This document shows, one piece after another, positions 1 through 8,440 of a DNA stretch of 64,000 bases. The translations under genes were made by a program, and so were the position numbers. The stretch is from DATAWK01 sp036267255 (GTDB lineage Bacteria; Acidobacteriota; Terriglobia; Terriglobales; Acidobacteriaceae): the NCBI GenBank assembly GCA_036267255.1, contig DATAWK010000036.1, positions 1-64,000 of the forward strand, read 5' to 3'. The notes beneath the pieces were generated by a model. It was not told the DNA's origin. It saw only the letters and a list, made by a program, of their open reading frames with translations, and ran no database searches. The stretch's first letter is position 1. Every line of letters starts with the position of its first letter.

Positions 1-1
1 G

Positions 2-229
2 CTGCGGGGAGCTTTTATACAAGTGGCGATCGGCGCAGCGATCGGTTTGCCTGCTGCGCTGCTTGTCAGCCGCTTATTCTCAACTATGCTCTATCATGTC
101 GGCACGTTTGATCCGGCATCGCTTACCACTGCGATCGTTGCTCTGTTACTTGGCGCGTGTGCGGCCAGCACATTGCCCGCATACCGTGCTGCATCTACAG
201 ATCCTGTGCGTGCATTGCGCGTGGAATAG
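2..229 (+). CDS. MacB/FtsX-type ABC transporter permease, C-terminal end (5' end outside window)
   Basis: The last 75 residues of a membrane protein are visible. They contain a hydrophobic helix (VAIGAAIGLPAALLVSRLF), a short loop with the LYHVGTFDP pattern, a final helix (IVALLLGACAASTL), and the closing motif PAYRAASTDPVRALRVE. That ending (P-A-R-A...DP..ALR.E) is characteristic of FtsX/MacB-type permeases, including the large permease family abundant in Acidobacteria. Such proteins work with a MacB-like ATPase in mechanotransmission or export. The substrate cannot be told from this fragment. No gene follows closely downstream, so it ends its transcription unit. Confidence 0.8.
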   Translation: MRGAFIQVAIGAAIGLPAALLVSRLFSTMLYHVGTFDPASLTTAIVALLLGACAASTLPAYRAASTDPVRALRVE

Positions 230-329
230 TTGGAGATCGTTTTCGCTTAAATGCATGAGGTTCCGACAGCCCTTGGCGGTATCGCCATATAGACTTCCAC
301 GACTGGTCTAAATTTGTTGCAGTAGAAGG

Positions 330-539
330 ATGGGAGTCAAGCGGTACGAATTGAGCGATGCGCAGTGGGATCGGATCAAGGATTTGCTTCCAGGCTGAGC
401 CGAGAGCGTGGTCGAACAGCGGTTGACAACCGTAATTTCGTCAACGGAGTTCTGTGGGCATTGCGATCCGGAGCGTTATGGAAATTACAAGAGCGTGCAT
501 AAGCGGTTCAGCCGCTGGGCAAAAAGCGGAGTCTGGGGA
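330..539 (+). pseudogene. Degraded IS5-type transposase N-terminus
   Basis: Three pieces in shifted frames read like the start of an IS5-family transposase. From 330: KRYELSDAQWDRIKDLLPG followed by a TGA at 396-398. From 422: VDNRNFVNGVLWALRSGA. From 471, in another frame and overlapping the previous piece: ERYGNYKSVHKRFSRWAKS. In intact relatives these follow one another as N-terminus, VNGVLW(V/A)LRSGA, the W-x-DLP link and (E)RYG.W.SVH.RF.RW. The DLP link is deleted here and no DDE catalytic domain follows. It is therefore a dead fragment. I saw no terminal inverted repeats. Confidence 0.75.
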
Positions 540-651
540 AATCGTACCATCGCTTCTTCCCGGCCAAGCAAGAAGCCAGCATGAACCAAGACGATGGCAA
601 AAAATAAATGCCGTTCCAGCGACTTCTGTCGTGGGACAGCATCTTTTTTCT

Positions 652-999
652 ATGAGCGAACCAACTATCTATCGCAAAGAATTGCTGAAGGCTGTTTTAG
701 AGAACCATGCCGTCACATCGGTCGACGTACGCGAGATTCGATTCCAGCCGGACCAGCGTACGGGACGTCATCTGCATCCGTGTCCGGTTTTCGGCTACAT
801 TGCGGAAGGAAGCGCCATTCTGGAAGTGGAAGGAGAGCCGCCGCAACACCTACCCGCGGGATCTGCCTTCCATGAGCCAGCCGGAAAGGTGATTGCCCGC
901 TTCGACAATGCTTCCGCGACGGCTCCTCTGACTTTTATTGCGTATTACCTTCTGCATGGACAGCAAGAGCTGATTGCCATGCTGCCGGATGCTTCCTAG
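652..999 (+). CDS. Single-domain cupin protein
   Basis: The protein has 115 residues and one cupin_2-type beta-barrel. The first cupin motif is visible as G-R-H-L-H-P-C-P-V-F-G-Y-I-A-E-G-S-A, where paired histidines and a glutamate would hold a metal ion. The second motif is LPAGSAFHEPAG, carrying the last histidine. No signal peptide is visible, so it is probably cytoplasmic. Small stand-alone cupins often act as isomerases, dioxygenases or sensor proteins, and the substrate cannot be assigned. I placed the start at ATG 652 because the upstream open frame runs back into the transposase remnant. No clear Shine-Dalgarno (SD) sequence precedes it. Confidence 0.75.
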   Translation: MSEPTIYRKELLKAVLENHAVTSVDVREIRFQPDQRTGRHLHPCPVFGYIAEGSAILEVEGEPPQHLPAGSAFHEPAGKVIARFDNASATAPLTFIAYYLLHGQQELIAMLPDAS

Positions 1000-1040
1000 A
1001 AGGAACGCCGAAGCGCGCCTGGACTGAGAACAGACCTTCG

Positions 1041-1220
1041 CTACAGCTTCTCGAAAAATTCGCAGGCCGAGCAGGAAATGTACATGCCGCCCGGGGTTCC
1101 GCGCTCGCGGTCTTTGACGCGCTTGACGATGCGCGTGGGCTTGGAGCACTTGGGACAATCGGTGCTCTTGGTGGTGTCCATTACTTTGGCGCGATCTGCA
1201 GTTTTGGCAATCTTTGCCAT
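1041..1220 (-). CDS. Small zinc-ribbon protein
   Basis: This is a 59-residue basic protein with two CxxC knuckles, C-P-K-C near residue 22 and C-S-A-C near residue 50, and GGMYISC between them. The arrangement would bind one zinc ion, as in rubredoxin-like or topoisomerase-type zinc ribbons. The start is ATG 1220, with AGGAG ten bases upstream; a TTG at 1229 in the same frame is less likely. Its partner is unknown, and proteins like this may bind nucleic acid or other proteins. The next gene on the same strand lies about 180 bases away. Confidence 0.65.
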   Translation of the reverse strand: MAKIAKTADRAKVMDTTKSTDCPKCSKPTRIVKRVKDRERGTPGGMYISCSACEFFEKL

Positions 1221-1401
1221 GATGAGCAATCTCCTGAGTCTTCAACAGTCTCCGCAGCCGCAAACAGAACCGCACGCCGAGGGCATGCAGCCAAATCGCG
1301 AATCCATGTGGGTACTGGCCCGAAACCGGGCCGGGGCAACCGCGAAGTCCTTTTCAAAGCTAGTTTACACGAAAATTTCCGAGCAGAGGAAGGGCCGCGC
1401 T

Positions 1402-2115
1402 TCAGTCCGCGATCATCGACTCTCCGGGCAGAATGGGTCGGGTTCGAGGCAGGATTCCGCGATAGGCCGCCAGCCCCATCAGCAGCAGCGCCCCTACAAA
1501 AACAACCAGCTTCGCCAGGCTCGCCGTGCGGGTGTGCGGCAAAACTTTCCACAGCGCCAGCAGCAGCGCCTGTGCCACGGTCACGGCCCAAACCGAACCG
1601 TAGAAATAGCGCCGCTCCGTGCCTTCGCCTTTGGTGGAGCGTCTCACGCGCGGCAGCATGCCCGCTGCGCCCAGCAGCAGAATGGTTGCGCACACGGGCA
1701 GGTAGGCATAATGATAAATCTGCTTCATGTACCACGTGCCCGTCACCACCGCGATGAGCAGCCCGGCCAGGTTCAGCAGGGCAAAGCTGAGCACCGCATT
1801 CCAGGCGAAGGTATAGCACACCTTCCGGTAGAGCGGGTTCGGCTTGTCTTCATCAAAACGCAGAATGTACGGACGCGGTTCCACACCCGGCATCTGGCCG
1901 CGCAGACCAGCAATGCCGGTTCCGGCCAGCACCAGCAGCAGCCACGCCAGGTTGCCGCGCCCAAAGCCATGGGCAAACAGCGTGAACGTCAGCGGCCCCA
2001 GCGCCAGAAAAAATACCCATATCCATATCGGCCAGTGCGCCAGCCGATAGAGCCGCGTGTTCCGCTCGCGCATTTTTCGCGCCTGCGCATATTCCACCTT
2101 CCCGCTGTATCGCAT
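1402..2115 (-). CDS. Multi-pass membrane protein of unknown function
   Basis: About 237 residues with roughly six hydrophobic helices, such as WIWVFFLALGPLTFTLF, LAWLLLVLAGTGIAGL, AVLSFALLNLAGLLIAVV and LVVFVGALLLMGLAAY. I recognise no family. ATG 2115 lacks an SD sequence. An in-frame GTG at 2208 would add a Gly/His-rich leader (NTGGNRHGGGYTGGHTGG), and its upstream DNA has a TACAAC hexamer, so a longer form is possible. The gene is divergent from the S9 peptidase and shares the 2116-2275 interval with it. It is probably an inner-membrane protein. Confidence 0.55.
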   Translation of the reverse strand: MRYSGKVEYAQARKMRERNTRLYRLAHWPIWIWVFFLALGPLTFTLFAHGFGRGNLAWLLLVLAGTGIAGLRGQMPGVEPRPYILRFDEDKPNPLYRKVCYTFAWNAVLSFALLNLAGLLIAVVTGTWYMKQIYHYAYLPVCATILLLGAAGMLPRVRRSTKGEGTERRYFYGSVWAVTVAQALLLALWKVLPHTRTASLAKLVVFVGALLLMGLAAYRGILPRTRPILPGESMIAD

Positions 2116-2275
2116 ACGGGTGAGTCTCGCAAACTTGCCGTGCGCCGTCAATCCTCCGGTATGGCCGCCGGTATAGCCGCCGCCATGCCGATTGCCGCCA
2201 GTATTCACATTTGAAAAAGCGTTGTAGTCTGGAAAGCGCCTCAAAAATTGTGAGAAGGAAACCGAGAAGGAAACC

Positions 2276-4243
2276 ATGATGCGACAAATAGGTTTTGCTC
2301 TTGTGTTGCTGGGAGTGTCCACGTTGGCGGGCGCCCAGACAGTTACGGAAGCCAGGCCAGCGTTCACGGCAAAGGATTGGGCTTCGCTGCATAGCGCCCA
2401 TGCCGCTGCGGTCGCTCCGAATACAGGCGCGGTGCTGTATCAGGTCAGCTTCGGAGGCGACGAAGGACCGACCCACACCGAGTGGTGGATGGTGAACCGG
2501 GATGGGACAGGAAAACACAAGCTCGACCTGCCCAAAGATTTCAGACCGATGGGTTTCACCCGCGAGGGGAACGCGCTCTACGGCTCGTACCACGTGGGAA
2601 AGCTGCCGCAGTTCGCGGTGTTTTCCTTGCAGGGCGTCACGCCGGAAGCGACGCCTTCCACCGTGGTGATGCTGCCGCGCGGCATCCGGTCTGCCGTGCC
2701 GTCCCCGGATGGTTCGCGCTACGCGATTCTCTTCGATCCGCGTCCGCCGGACCCGCTTGCGGAGGTGCGGACGGTCCTTGAGCCCGGCCAGACGGGCGTA
2801 TATGTCGTTCATGCCGATGGGACGGGTGGACAACATTGGTGCGAGGGGTTAACGCAGGTTTCCGAAGTGGCATGGTCTCCGGACGGCGCATCGCTTGCTG
2901 TGCTTTCCGGCACGCCCAAGATCGGCTTTCATTCGGTGCGGTCGTTTCTTGATACATGCAGCGAGCAGAATTCGCATCGAGTTGCCGAGATTGCGAATGC
3001 GGCGGCGAACATCGCGTGGACCGGCGATGGCGAGCAGATCGCATTTCTCAGCACCACCACGCATGTTCTGACTCCCGACCATGTCTGGACCGTCGCTGTT
3101 GCCGGCGGTGCGCCGGTCGATCGCACGCCTGCTCTGCATGGCTCGTCGATGGCGTTGGCAGGCGATCCGCATGGCAAGGTGTGGGTTATGGTGAACCACG
3201 GGGTACGCGGCGAAGTGGATGAGTTTTCCCATGGCGCACTGACGACCGCGTATACGTGGCCGACGGGCAGCGTGGAAGGAGTACCGGTATTCTCCCGGTT
3301 CACGAACGCCGAGGACGATCTCGCTTTCAACGTCGGCGATCCGCAGCACGCGACCAACGTTGCGGTCAACGTGGCAGCCAGCGTGGCTGCCGACGTCGCT
3401 GGCAAGTTACAGGCAGTCACCCGGGAGAATTTGAAGAAGATTACTGATGAAGGAGACAAAGAACTCAGCGCCATCGACATGGGACCGGTGCGCGTGGTTC
3501 ATTGGACCAGCAAAGAAGGCATCGCGCTGGAGGGCATTGCGACCTTTCCGGCAGGCTATGTTGCAGGGAAAAAATATCCCTTCCTGGTGCTGCCGCACGG
3601 CGGGCCGGAGGCCAACGATATGCTCGCCCTGGATCCCTTCTCGCGCACCATCGCCGGGTTGGGCTACGTGGTGCTGCAACCGGAGTATCGCGGATCGACG
3701 GGTTTTGGAACGGATTTTCTGGAAGCCATTTACCAGCATTTTGGCGACCGCGCCTATCGTGACGTGGACAGCGCTACGGACTACGCCATCGCGCAGGGCT
3801 GGGCCGATCCCCACCGGCTGGCGATCTTTGGATGGAGCGCCGGAGGCTTTATGACCAGCTGGACGGTGACGCAAACCAATCGCTATCGCGCGGCGGTTGA
3901 AGGCGCCGGCATCACGGATTGGGGCAGCTTTATGTGGACCAGCGACATCGCACAATTCGACTACGACGCGCGCTGGCCGGAGGATAATCCCGAAGCTTTC
4001 CGGCGCTTCTCCGCGGTGGATTACGCCTCAAAAGTCACCACGCCACTGCTTATTCTGCACGGCGCGGCGGACGAGCGCGTGCCCACCTACCAGGGTCGCG
4101 AGTATTTTGAGATTCTCGCTGCGCGAGGAAAGACGGTACGCATGGTTACCTATCCGGGGTCACCGCATTTTCCCATTCTGTGGCAGCAGAGGCTGAACGT
4201 GATGCACGAAGTTGCCGATTGGCTGGCCCGCTATAACCCTTAA
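2276..4243 (+). CDS. Secreted S9 (prolyl oligopeptidase family) serine peptidase
   Basis: 655 residues. An N-terminal signal peptide (MMRQIGFALVLLGVSTLAGAQ) is followed by a beta-propeller region with WD-like PDG(S/A) repeats (about residues 30-380), then an alpha/beta-hydrolase domain. The catalytic serine is in GWSAGG (Ser521), the aspartate in HGAADERVP (Asp599) and the histidine in GSPHFP (His631). Spacing and order match dipeptidyl peptidase IV / acylaminoacyl peptidase relatives. It probably clips peptides in the periplasm. AGAAGGA stands just before the first ATG, although a second ATG follows at 2279. The gene is monocistronic, and a long inverted repeat begins right after its stop. 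Confidence 0.93.
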   Translation: MMRQIGFALVLLGVSTLAGAQTVTEARPAFTAKDWASLHSAHAAAVAPNTGAVLYQVSFGGDEGPTHTEWWMVNRDGTGKHKLDLPKDFRPMGFTREGNALYGSYHVGKLPQFAVFSLQGVTPEATPSTVVMLPRGIRSAVPSPDGSRYAILFDPRPPDPLAEVRTVLEPGQTGVYVVHADGTGGQHWCEGLTQVSEVAWSPDGASLAVLSGTPKIGFHSVRSFLDTCSEQNSHRVAEIANAAANIAWTGDGEQIAFLSTTTHVLTPDHVWTVAVAGGAPVDRTPALHGSSMALAGDPHGKVWVMVNHGVRGEVDEFSHGALTTAYTWPTGSVEGVPVFSRFTNAEDDLAFNVGDPQHATNVAVNVAASVAADVAGKLQAVTRENLKKITDEGDKELSAIDMGPVRVVHWTSKEGIALEGIATFPAGYVAGKKYPFLVLPHGGPEANDMLALDPFSRTIAGLGYVVLQPEYRGSTGFGTDFLEAIYQHFGDRAYRDVDSATDYAIAQGWADPHRLAIFGWSAGGFMTSWTVTQTNRYRAAVEGAGITDWGSFMWTSDIAQFDYDARWPEDNPEAFRRFSAVDYASKVTTPLLILHGAADERVPTYQGREYFEILAARGKTVRMVTYPGSPHFPILWQQRLNVMHEVADWLARYNP

Positions 4244-4244
4244 A

Positions 4245-4354
4245 GCAAAAGCACAGATACTGTGATGGGGTGAGCTGCAGTTATGTGCAGCCGTTCTTTG
4301 ATAGAACGGTTGCGCCAAGAGCGATGTTCCACCTTAGACTTTCTGTGCTTTTGC
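4245..4354. repeat. 13-bp inverted repeat enclosing two hairpins (110 nt)
   Basis: GCAAAAGCACAGA at 4245-4257 is perfectly complementary to TCTGTGCTTTTGC at 4342-4354. Inside lie CTGCA/TGCAG (4275-4279 with 4286-4290) and CCGTTCT/AGAACGG (4291-4297 with 4303-4309). The element fills the space between two convergent genes. It may end transcription from both sides, but it has no long T-run and its branched fold is unusual. Confidence 0.7.
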
Positions 4355-4394
4355 CCTAGCCCGCAACAACACTCAGTTGTGGGCGCGGCAGGAT

Positions 4395-5717
4395 TCAGAA
4401 GATATGCGACGGCGCCGGTGGCTGGGGATTTGCGGTACTCGCAGAACTTCCATCGGTGGTGTTGGAGCTTTGGGCAGGATTCGCATTCGGTGAAGGATTC
4501 GTGGTGGGTGAAGGGTTCGCGGTGCTGCCGGGATTCGTGGTGCTGCTGGGGGTGGCAGGCGTGCTGGGTTTCTTGGGCGCACCGACACGATAATCCGGAC
4601 GGTCATAGGTTTCGTCGTCGGAGTCGTCATCGGGCAGTTTCACCTTTTTCGGCGAATTTGCTGCCGGCTGCTCGCCGGGGTTACGCAAGGTGGGCGGAGC
4701 CACCGTTGCGTTCTGCTCCTTTGGATTCACATCTCCAAGCTCGACGGTACGCTGTGGCGGAGCGTCAGGGTTGGCGGCGTCCGTCGGGTTCAGCGACTGA
4801 ATGATGGGCGGCTTGCCAACATCGGCAATCTCCAGACGCACGACGCGCCCGTTATCAAAACGAACAAACTCGACCGGCTCTGGCGCCTGGCCATAGATCC
4901 ATTCCTCAAAGGGAAGGCCGTTGGGATTGTCCTCCTGCAGCCGCTGGTCCGGACGCCCTTTGGACATGCTGACCAGCTTGGGGCTCATTCCCAGCAAAAC
5001 TTCGTGGTGGAGAATGGCATCCTGAAGCCGCGGCGGCAGCGTTTCTACGAAGGTCTTGGCCGGAGATTGGGAGTGGAAATCAAACAATGGCGTCAGCAAG
5101 GCTGTCAGCTGGTCCTGCGTCAACACGGGCACAAATTTATTGAAGATCAAGGTGACGTGTGCGCCGGAAGGTTCGGACGGGCTGTTCGGTGTGACGGGGT
5201 TCATCCCTCCGCCGAGCCCTACCTGCACATGGCGCAGAAAACGGTGCTTGTAATCCGGGCCACCATTCAACATCATGCTGATGCTGTCTTGTGAGATCTT
5301 CACTTCGGTAATGACGATGCGATCCCCGGGCATGGCCGCCACACCGGAGTCGTAGAGGCTTTTTTGATAGGCATTGCCCGATGGCGACAGCTTGCCGTTG
5401 GCATGCAGTTCCAGGCCGCGATGCCCCATCGGAATGGGACGCACCGCAAATACGACCTGCGACAGCAGCGTCCGCAGAACAACATCCTCGTTATCGTGTC
5501 GCATGGGCTTTTTGGAAAGAGCGATATGCGTGGCGTGAAACGGAGGGGCAGCGACGTGCGGAACTTCATTGGTGCCGACCGTGAGTACCTGCGCGCCCGC
5601 CAGGCTGGAAACACAGAACGCAAAACAACAGAGCGCGAAACAGAACGAAACCAGACAGGAACAGAAATCAAGCTGGGTTTTCCTGGGGCCCACTCGAACT
5701 GCCGCCAAGCTCGGCAT
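4395..5717 (-). CDS. Secreted protein with Pro/Ser/Thr/Asn-rich tail, unknown function
   Basis: 440 residues. A hydrophobic Cys-rich signal segment (SFCFALCCFAFCVSSLAGAQ, about residues 24-43) points to export. The middle (about 45-330) is a globular region of no family I recognise, with a stretch LIFNKFVPVLTQDQLTALLTPLFDF. The tail from about residue 340 is low complexity, with repeats of S-T-T-N-P-(G/S) and N-P-S-P, typical of an unstructured linker. ATG 5717 has a weak AGGTGAG upstream. The gene is convergent with the S9 peptidase and divergent from the hydrolase that follows. The distribution of this protein type is not known to me. Confidence 0.7.
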   Translation of the reverse strand: MPSLAAVRVGPRKTQLDFCSCLVSFCFALCCFAFCVSSLAGAQVLTVGTNEVPHVAAPPFHATHIALSKKPMRHDNEDVVLRTLLSQVVFAVRPIPMGHRGLELHANGKLSPSGNAYQKSLYDSGVAAMPGDRIVITEVKISQDSISMMLNGGPDYKHRFLRHVQVGLGGGMNPVTPNSPSEPSGAHVTLIFNKFVPVLTQDQLTALLTPLFDFHSQSPAKTFVETLPPRLQDAILHHEVLLGMSPKLVSMSKGRPDQRLQEDNPNGLPFEEWIYGQAPEPVEFVRFDNGRVVRLEIADVGKPPIIQSLNPTDAANPDAPPQRTVELGDVNPKEQNATVAPPTLRNPGEQPAANSPKKVKLPDDDSDDETYDRPDYRVGAPKKPSTPATPSSTTNPGSTANPSPTTNPSPNANPAQSSNTTDGSSASTANPQPPAPSHIF

Positions 5718-6059
5718 GGCTCACCTGCATTGCTATGGAAATCATCCCGCGATTGGCCGGTAAGTGCAAATGAATTTCGAAGTTTTTCGATTTTTCGACA
5801 GCGATTTTCATGAGCCGAAAGACCCGGATTTTGCGCTTGTCCCCTGAGCCGACGAGATTTGCTCTCTTCGCTTGCCCACAAATCCTTGCTGGCGCGTGAA
5901 ACGTTTGCCCTTCTCTCGACACTACTTATTCGATGTGGCCTTGCGACGTAAATAGAAATTTGCGACCTTTTGCGCGTGCCACAACAAGTATGGACGGAGT
6001 TTCCCGCGCACGGGCCTCTTACCACGGCTGCAACGATAGTTTCCTACAGGAGGATGACC
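5718..6059. other. 342-base divergent intergenic region
   Basis: It lies between the starts of two divergent genes. An open frame through part of it on the minus strand has no family resemblance and no SD sequence, and I do not consider it coding. AGGAGG at 6048-6053 serves the downstream hydrolase. No clear -35/-10 pair, operator or repeat was recognised. Confidence 0.5.
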
Positions 6060-7289
6060 TTGAAATCAGCATCGCAACTTTCCACATTCCGCGGAACCAT
6101 TGACGAGGCCTTGCTACGCGCCCATGTCATGCTTCCGAAGTATCAGCAGGGCGCAATGGGCGATCGCGGCCCGCAATCACCAGGTGCACCGGCGGCCAGG
6201 CCCCCACAACCGCGGCCCAGAATCCTGACGCACTTGAACCCTACGAATTTCCAATACGGCGTTCTCGATGCTCTAGGAGACGCCTGCGTCGGTTACTGCA
6301 TGCAGTTGCGTCAGCACGGAGCGGTCGTGGTGGAACAAAACTATAACTTCGCGCAGCAGGCCGTGGGCGCCGGTCCGAACACGCCCTGGACTTTTGACAC
6401 CCCGATGCATGTCGGCAGCCTGAGCAAAATGATTACCGCGATGTCCATCACGAGGGTCCTGAATGCCGTGGGCGTGTCCCCCAACAATCCGATTAACCCG
6501 TACCTGCCCGCGTATTGGACTCAGGGTGCCAATATTTCAGAAATAACCTTCGCAAATTTGCTCACACACACCTCCGGCCTAACCAGCGGAGCGACTGACT
6601 ATGAATCCATGAAAGCTGCGATTGCCGCCGGGGTTACCTCCGCCGCCTACGGCCAGTATGCTTACGCGAATATGAACTTCTCTCTCTGCCGTATCTTGCT
6701 GTCCGTGCTCAACGGCAATGTCAGCGTGGATTATGATCCTTCGTTCCTGTTTATGACGGGCGGCATTCTAGAAGATGTTTTCTGGGATTATTACACCACC
6801 GCCGATTTTCAACAGTACGTTGCCGCCAATGTCTTTTCCCCCAGCTCTTCCAGCGGACACATGGTCCACCAGCCTGGCGATGCCTTGGCCTACGATTTCC
6901 CGACCAGCTCGACAGAAGTCGGCTACAACGATGGCGATCTTACCTACCTCACCGGTGCGGGAGGCTGGCACATGTCCGCCAACCAATTTCTTAATGTCAT
7001 GGGAACCTTCCGGCGCGGTGGTAGCATCCTCAGTACCCAGCAGGCCCAGACCATGCTCGACAACGGTTTTGGGATCGACTGGACATATCCAACCTCTGCT
7101 GGAGGCAGCTACTACTCCAAAAACGGCTCCTGGACGATCAACGGCCAGACCGAGCAAGCCGTGGCATTTTACTTGCCCGAGGACATGGAACTGGTGGTCC
7201 TTGTCAACTCACCGGTCGGCGATGTTCCTTCAGTCCCTCTATTCCTATATTCCGTCATCTCCGACGTCTATCTGGCCAACCTGGGCTAG
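6060..7289 (+). CDS. Beta-lactamase-fold serine hydrolase (class C / penicillin-binding protein-like)
   Basis: The nucleophile motif S-x-x-K is visible in GSLSKMITAMS, and the second motif Y-x-N in YAYANMNFSL. FANLLTHTSGL is the usual conserved segment between them. These mark the class C beta-lactamase / D-aminopeptidase / esterase family (about 410 residues). No signal peptide is present, and a Pro-rich stretch (GAPAARPPQPRPR) sits near residue 40. This argues against a classical periplasmic beta-lactamase and suggests an intracellular esterase or peptidase. AGGAGG abuts ATG 6054, so TTG 6060, six bases further, is the better-spaced start. The gene overlaps the CPBP gene by four bases at its end. 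Confidence 0.8.
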   Translation: MKSASQLSTFRGTIDEALLRAHVMLPKYQQGAMGDRGPQSPGAPAARPPQPRPRILTHLNPTNFQYGVLDALGDACVGYCMQLRQHGAVVVEQNYNFAQQAVGAGPNTPWTFDTPMHVGSLSKMITAMSITRVLNAVGVSPNNPINPYLPAYWTQGANISEITFANLLTHTSGLTSGATDYESMKAAIAAGVTSAAYGQYAYANMNFSLCRILLSVLNGNVSVDYDPSFLFMTGGILEDVFWDYYTTADFQQYVAANVFSPSSSSGHMVHQPGDALAYDFPTSSTEVGYNDGDLTYLTGAGGWHMSANQFLNVMGTFRRGGSILSTQQAQTMLDNGFGIDWTYPTSAGGSYYSKNGSWTINGQTEQAVAFYLPEDMELVVLVNSPVGDVPSVPLFLYSVISDVYLANLG

Positions 7290-8338
7290 TCTGCCGAGTC
7301 TGGCGGTTCCGGAGTGGAAGTTGCGGTCGATGCAGTTGATGCAGACGCGGGCGTTGCAGTCATGGGCGTTGCGGTCATAGGCACGATCTGGACAAATTGC
7401 GGCTGCGACGGCTGCTCCACTTTGATGGCCGGAGACACGGGCGCGGGGTGCGGCACATCCATCGGGATGCCTGCGGGCTTCAGCTCCGGCTGGTTATATT
7501 TCCAGGACAGGTCGCGCGTGACTCGAACCAGCACAAACAAACCGGCAATCAGGACAAAGGCAGCAAGCCAGCCCGCTTCCGGTCCATAATCTCCGCCGGT
7601 CATCCAGAATGGACCGTAGGTGGAGGTTTGCACGACGGTCGCAGCCTGTGTGTCGCCTGCGATGGGCAGACCAAAGAGAACGCCCATGCTGGCCAGCCAG
7701 GCGAAATGCAATCCCCAGGGCAGCCACAGCGCGCGGGTGCGAAGATACGCAATCGACAAAAGCACGGCGGCGATGCCGCTGACCCAGATGCCGGCGGTGC
7801 CCGCCTCGGGAGATTCCATGCGCAGCAGGCCGAAAAAGATGCAGGCCATGACGGTCGCAGCGAAGGGGCCAAAGGCTTCGATGAGTCTTTGGAAGGGATA
7901 GCCGCGGAAGGCGACCTCCAATGCCAGCGTGCCGATGGCGAGAGCGCATAGCTGGATGACCAGCAGCACAAAGGCATGCGACGCGCCCCAGAAGCTGATA
8001 TACAAAGCGCCCGCCAGCGCCATGCACAACACCACGACCACCATCATGCCCCAACCGATAGCCGCACCGAGGGCAAACTCCCGCATCCAGCCCGGACGCC
8101 GGATCAGACCCATGGAGCGTAGCGGCTGGCGCATGTGATCGAAGGCCAGCGCCATGTAGCCGAAGCCGATGATTTCCAGAAAGAGCAGAAAGAAATTGCG
8201 CAGCAGCGGCAGCGCTTCTCCAAAGCCGAAACCCTGCGCCGCCTTGTTCGCGAGGAATCGTGCAATGACGAAGTAAACGACAGCGAGAAGGAAGCGCAAA
8301 AATGCCTGAAGGCGACCCGGACCGCGAAGCAGGCTCAT
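7286..8338 (-). CDS. CPBP-type (Abi/Rce1-like) membrane protein with degenerate active site
   Basis: About 350 residues with seven to nine membrane helices, followed by an Ala/Thr/Pro-rich cytoplasmic tail. The CPBP glutamic protease layout can be traced, but its residues are altered. Motif 1, normally EExxxR, reads L-E-V-A-F-R. Motif 2, normally FxxxH, reads FFGLLRM with Arg for His. Motif 3, normally HxxxN/D, reads HFAWL. Only one Glu, the Arg and the last His remain. It may be a non-catalytic member. ATG 8338 has GAGG seven bases upstream; the GTG at 8344 is too close to it. It lies upstream of no obvious partner. Confidence 0.7.
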   Translation of the reverse strand: MSLLRGPGRLQAFLRFLLAVVYFVIARFLANKAAQGFGFGEALPLLRNFFLLFLEIIGFGYMALAFDHMRQPLRSMGLIRRPGWMREFALGAAIGWGMMVVVVLCMALAGALYISFWGASHAFVLLVIQLCALAIGTLALEVAFRGYPFQRLIEAFGPFAATVMACIFFGLLRMESPEAGTAGIWVSGIAAVLLSIAYLRTRALWLPWGLHFAWLASMGVLFGLPIAGDTQAATVVQTSTYGPFWMTGGDYGPEAGWLAAFVLIAGLFVLVRVTRDLSWKYNQPELKPAGIPMDVPHPAPVSPAIKVEQPSQPQFVQIVPMTATPMTATPASASTASTATSTPEPPDSAD

Positions 8339-8440
8339 ACGCACACCTCGAAAATATTCCTGCAGATCGTTTCTGCCGTCGCGTGCGTGCCGGTATGCCT
8401 CAACATCATGTGTATGTTTTGCCGCCTGTTTGCTGCTTGT

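Noticed and set aside
1317..1332. GGCCCG/CGGGCC hairpin
   Set aside because: It has a short stem, no T-run, and is not at the end of a gene in a useful orientation. Not called a terminator.
1078..2214. Long plus-strand open frame opposite the membrane protein
   Set aside because: It is Arg/Gln/His-rich, matches no family, and is the complement of a convincing membrane protein.
5668..5922. Minus-strand 84-residue frame upstream of the secreted Pro-rich protein
   Set aside because: It overlaps the start of the real gene and shows no SD sequence or family pattern.
6060..7289. Considered a true beta-lactamase resistance gene
   Set aside because: SxxK and YxN motifs fit, but there is no signal peptide and no clear KTG motif, so only the hydrolase family is stated.
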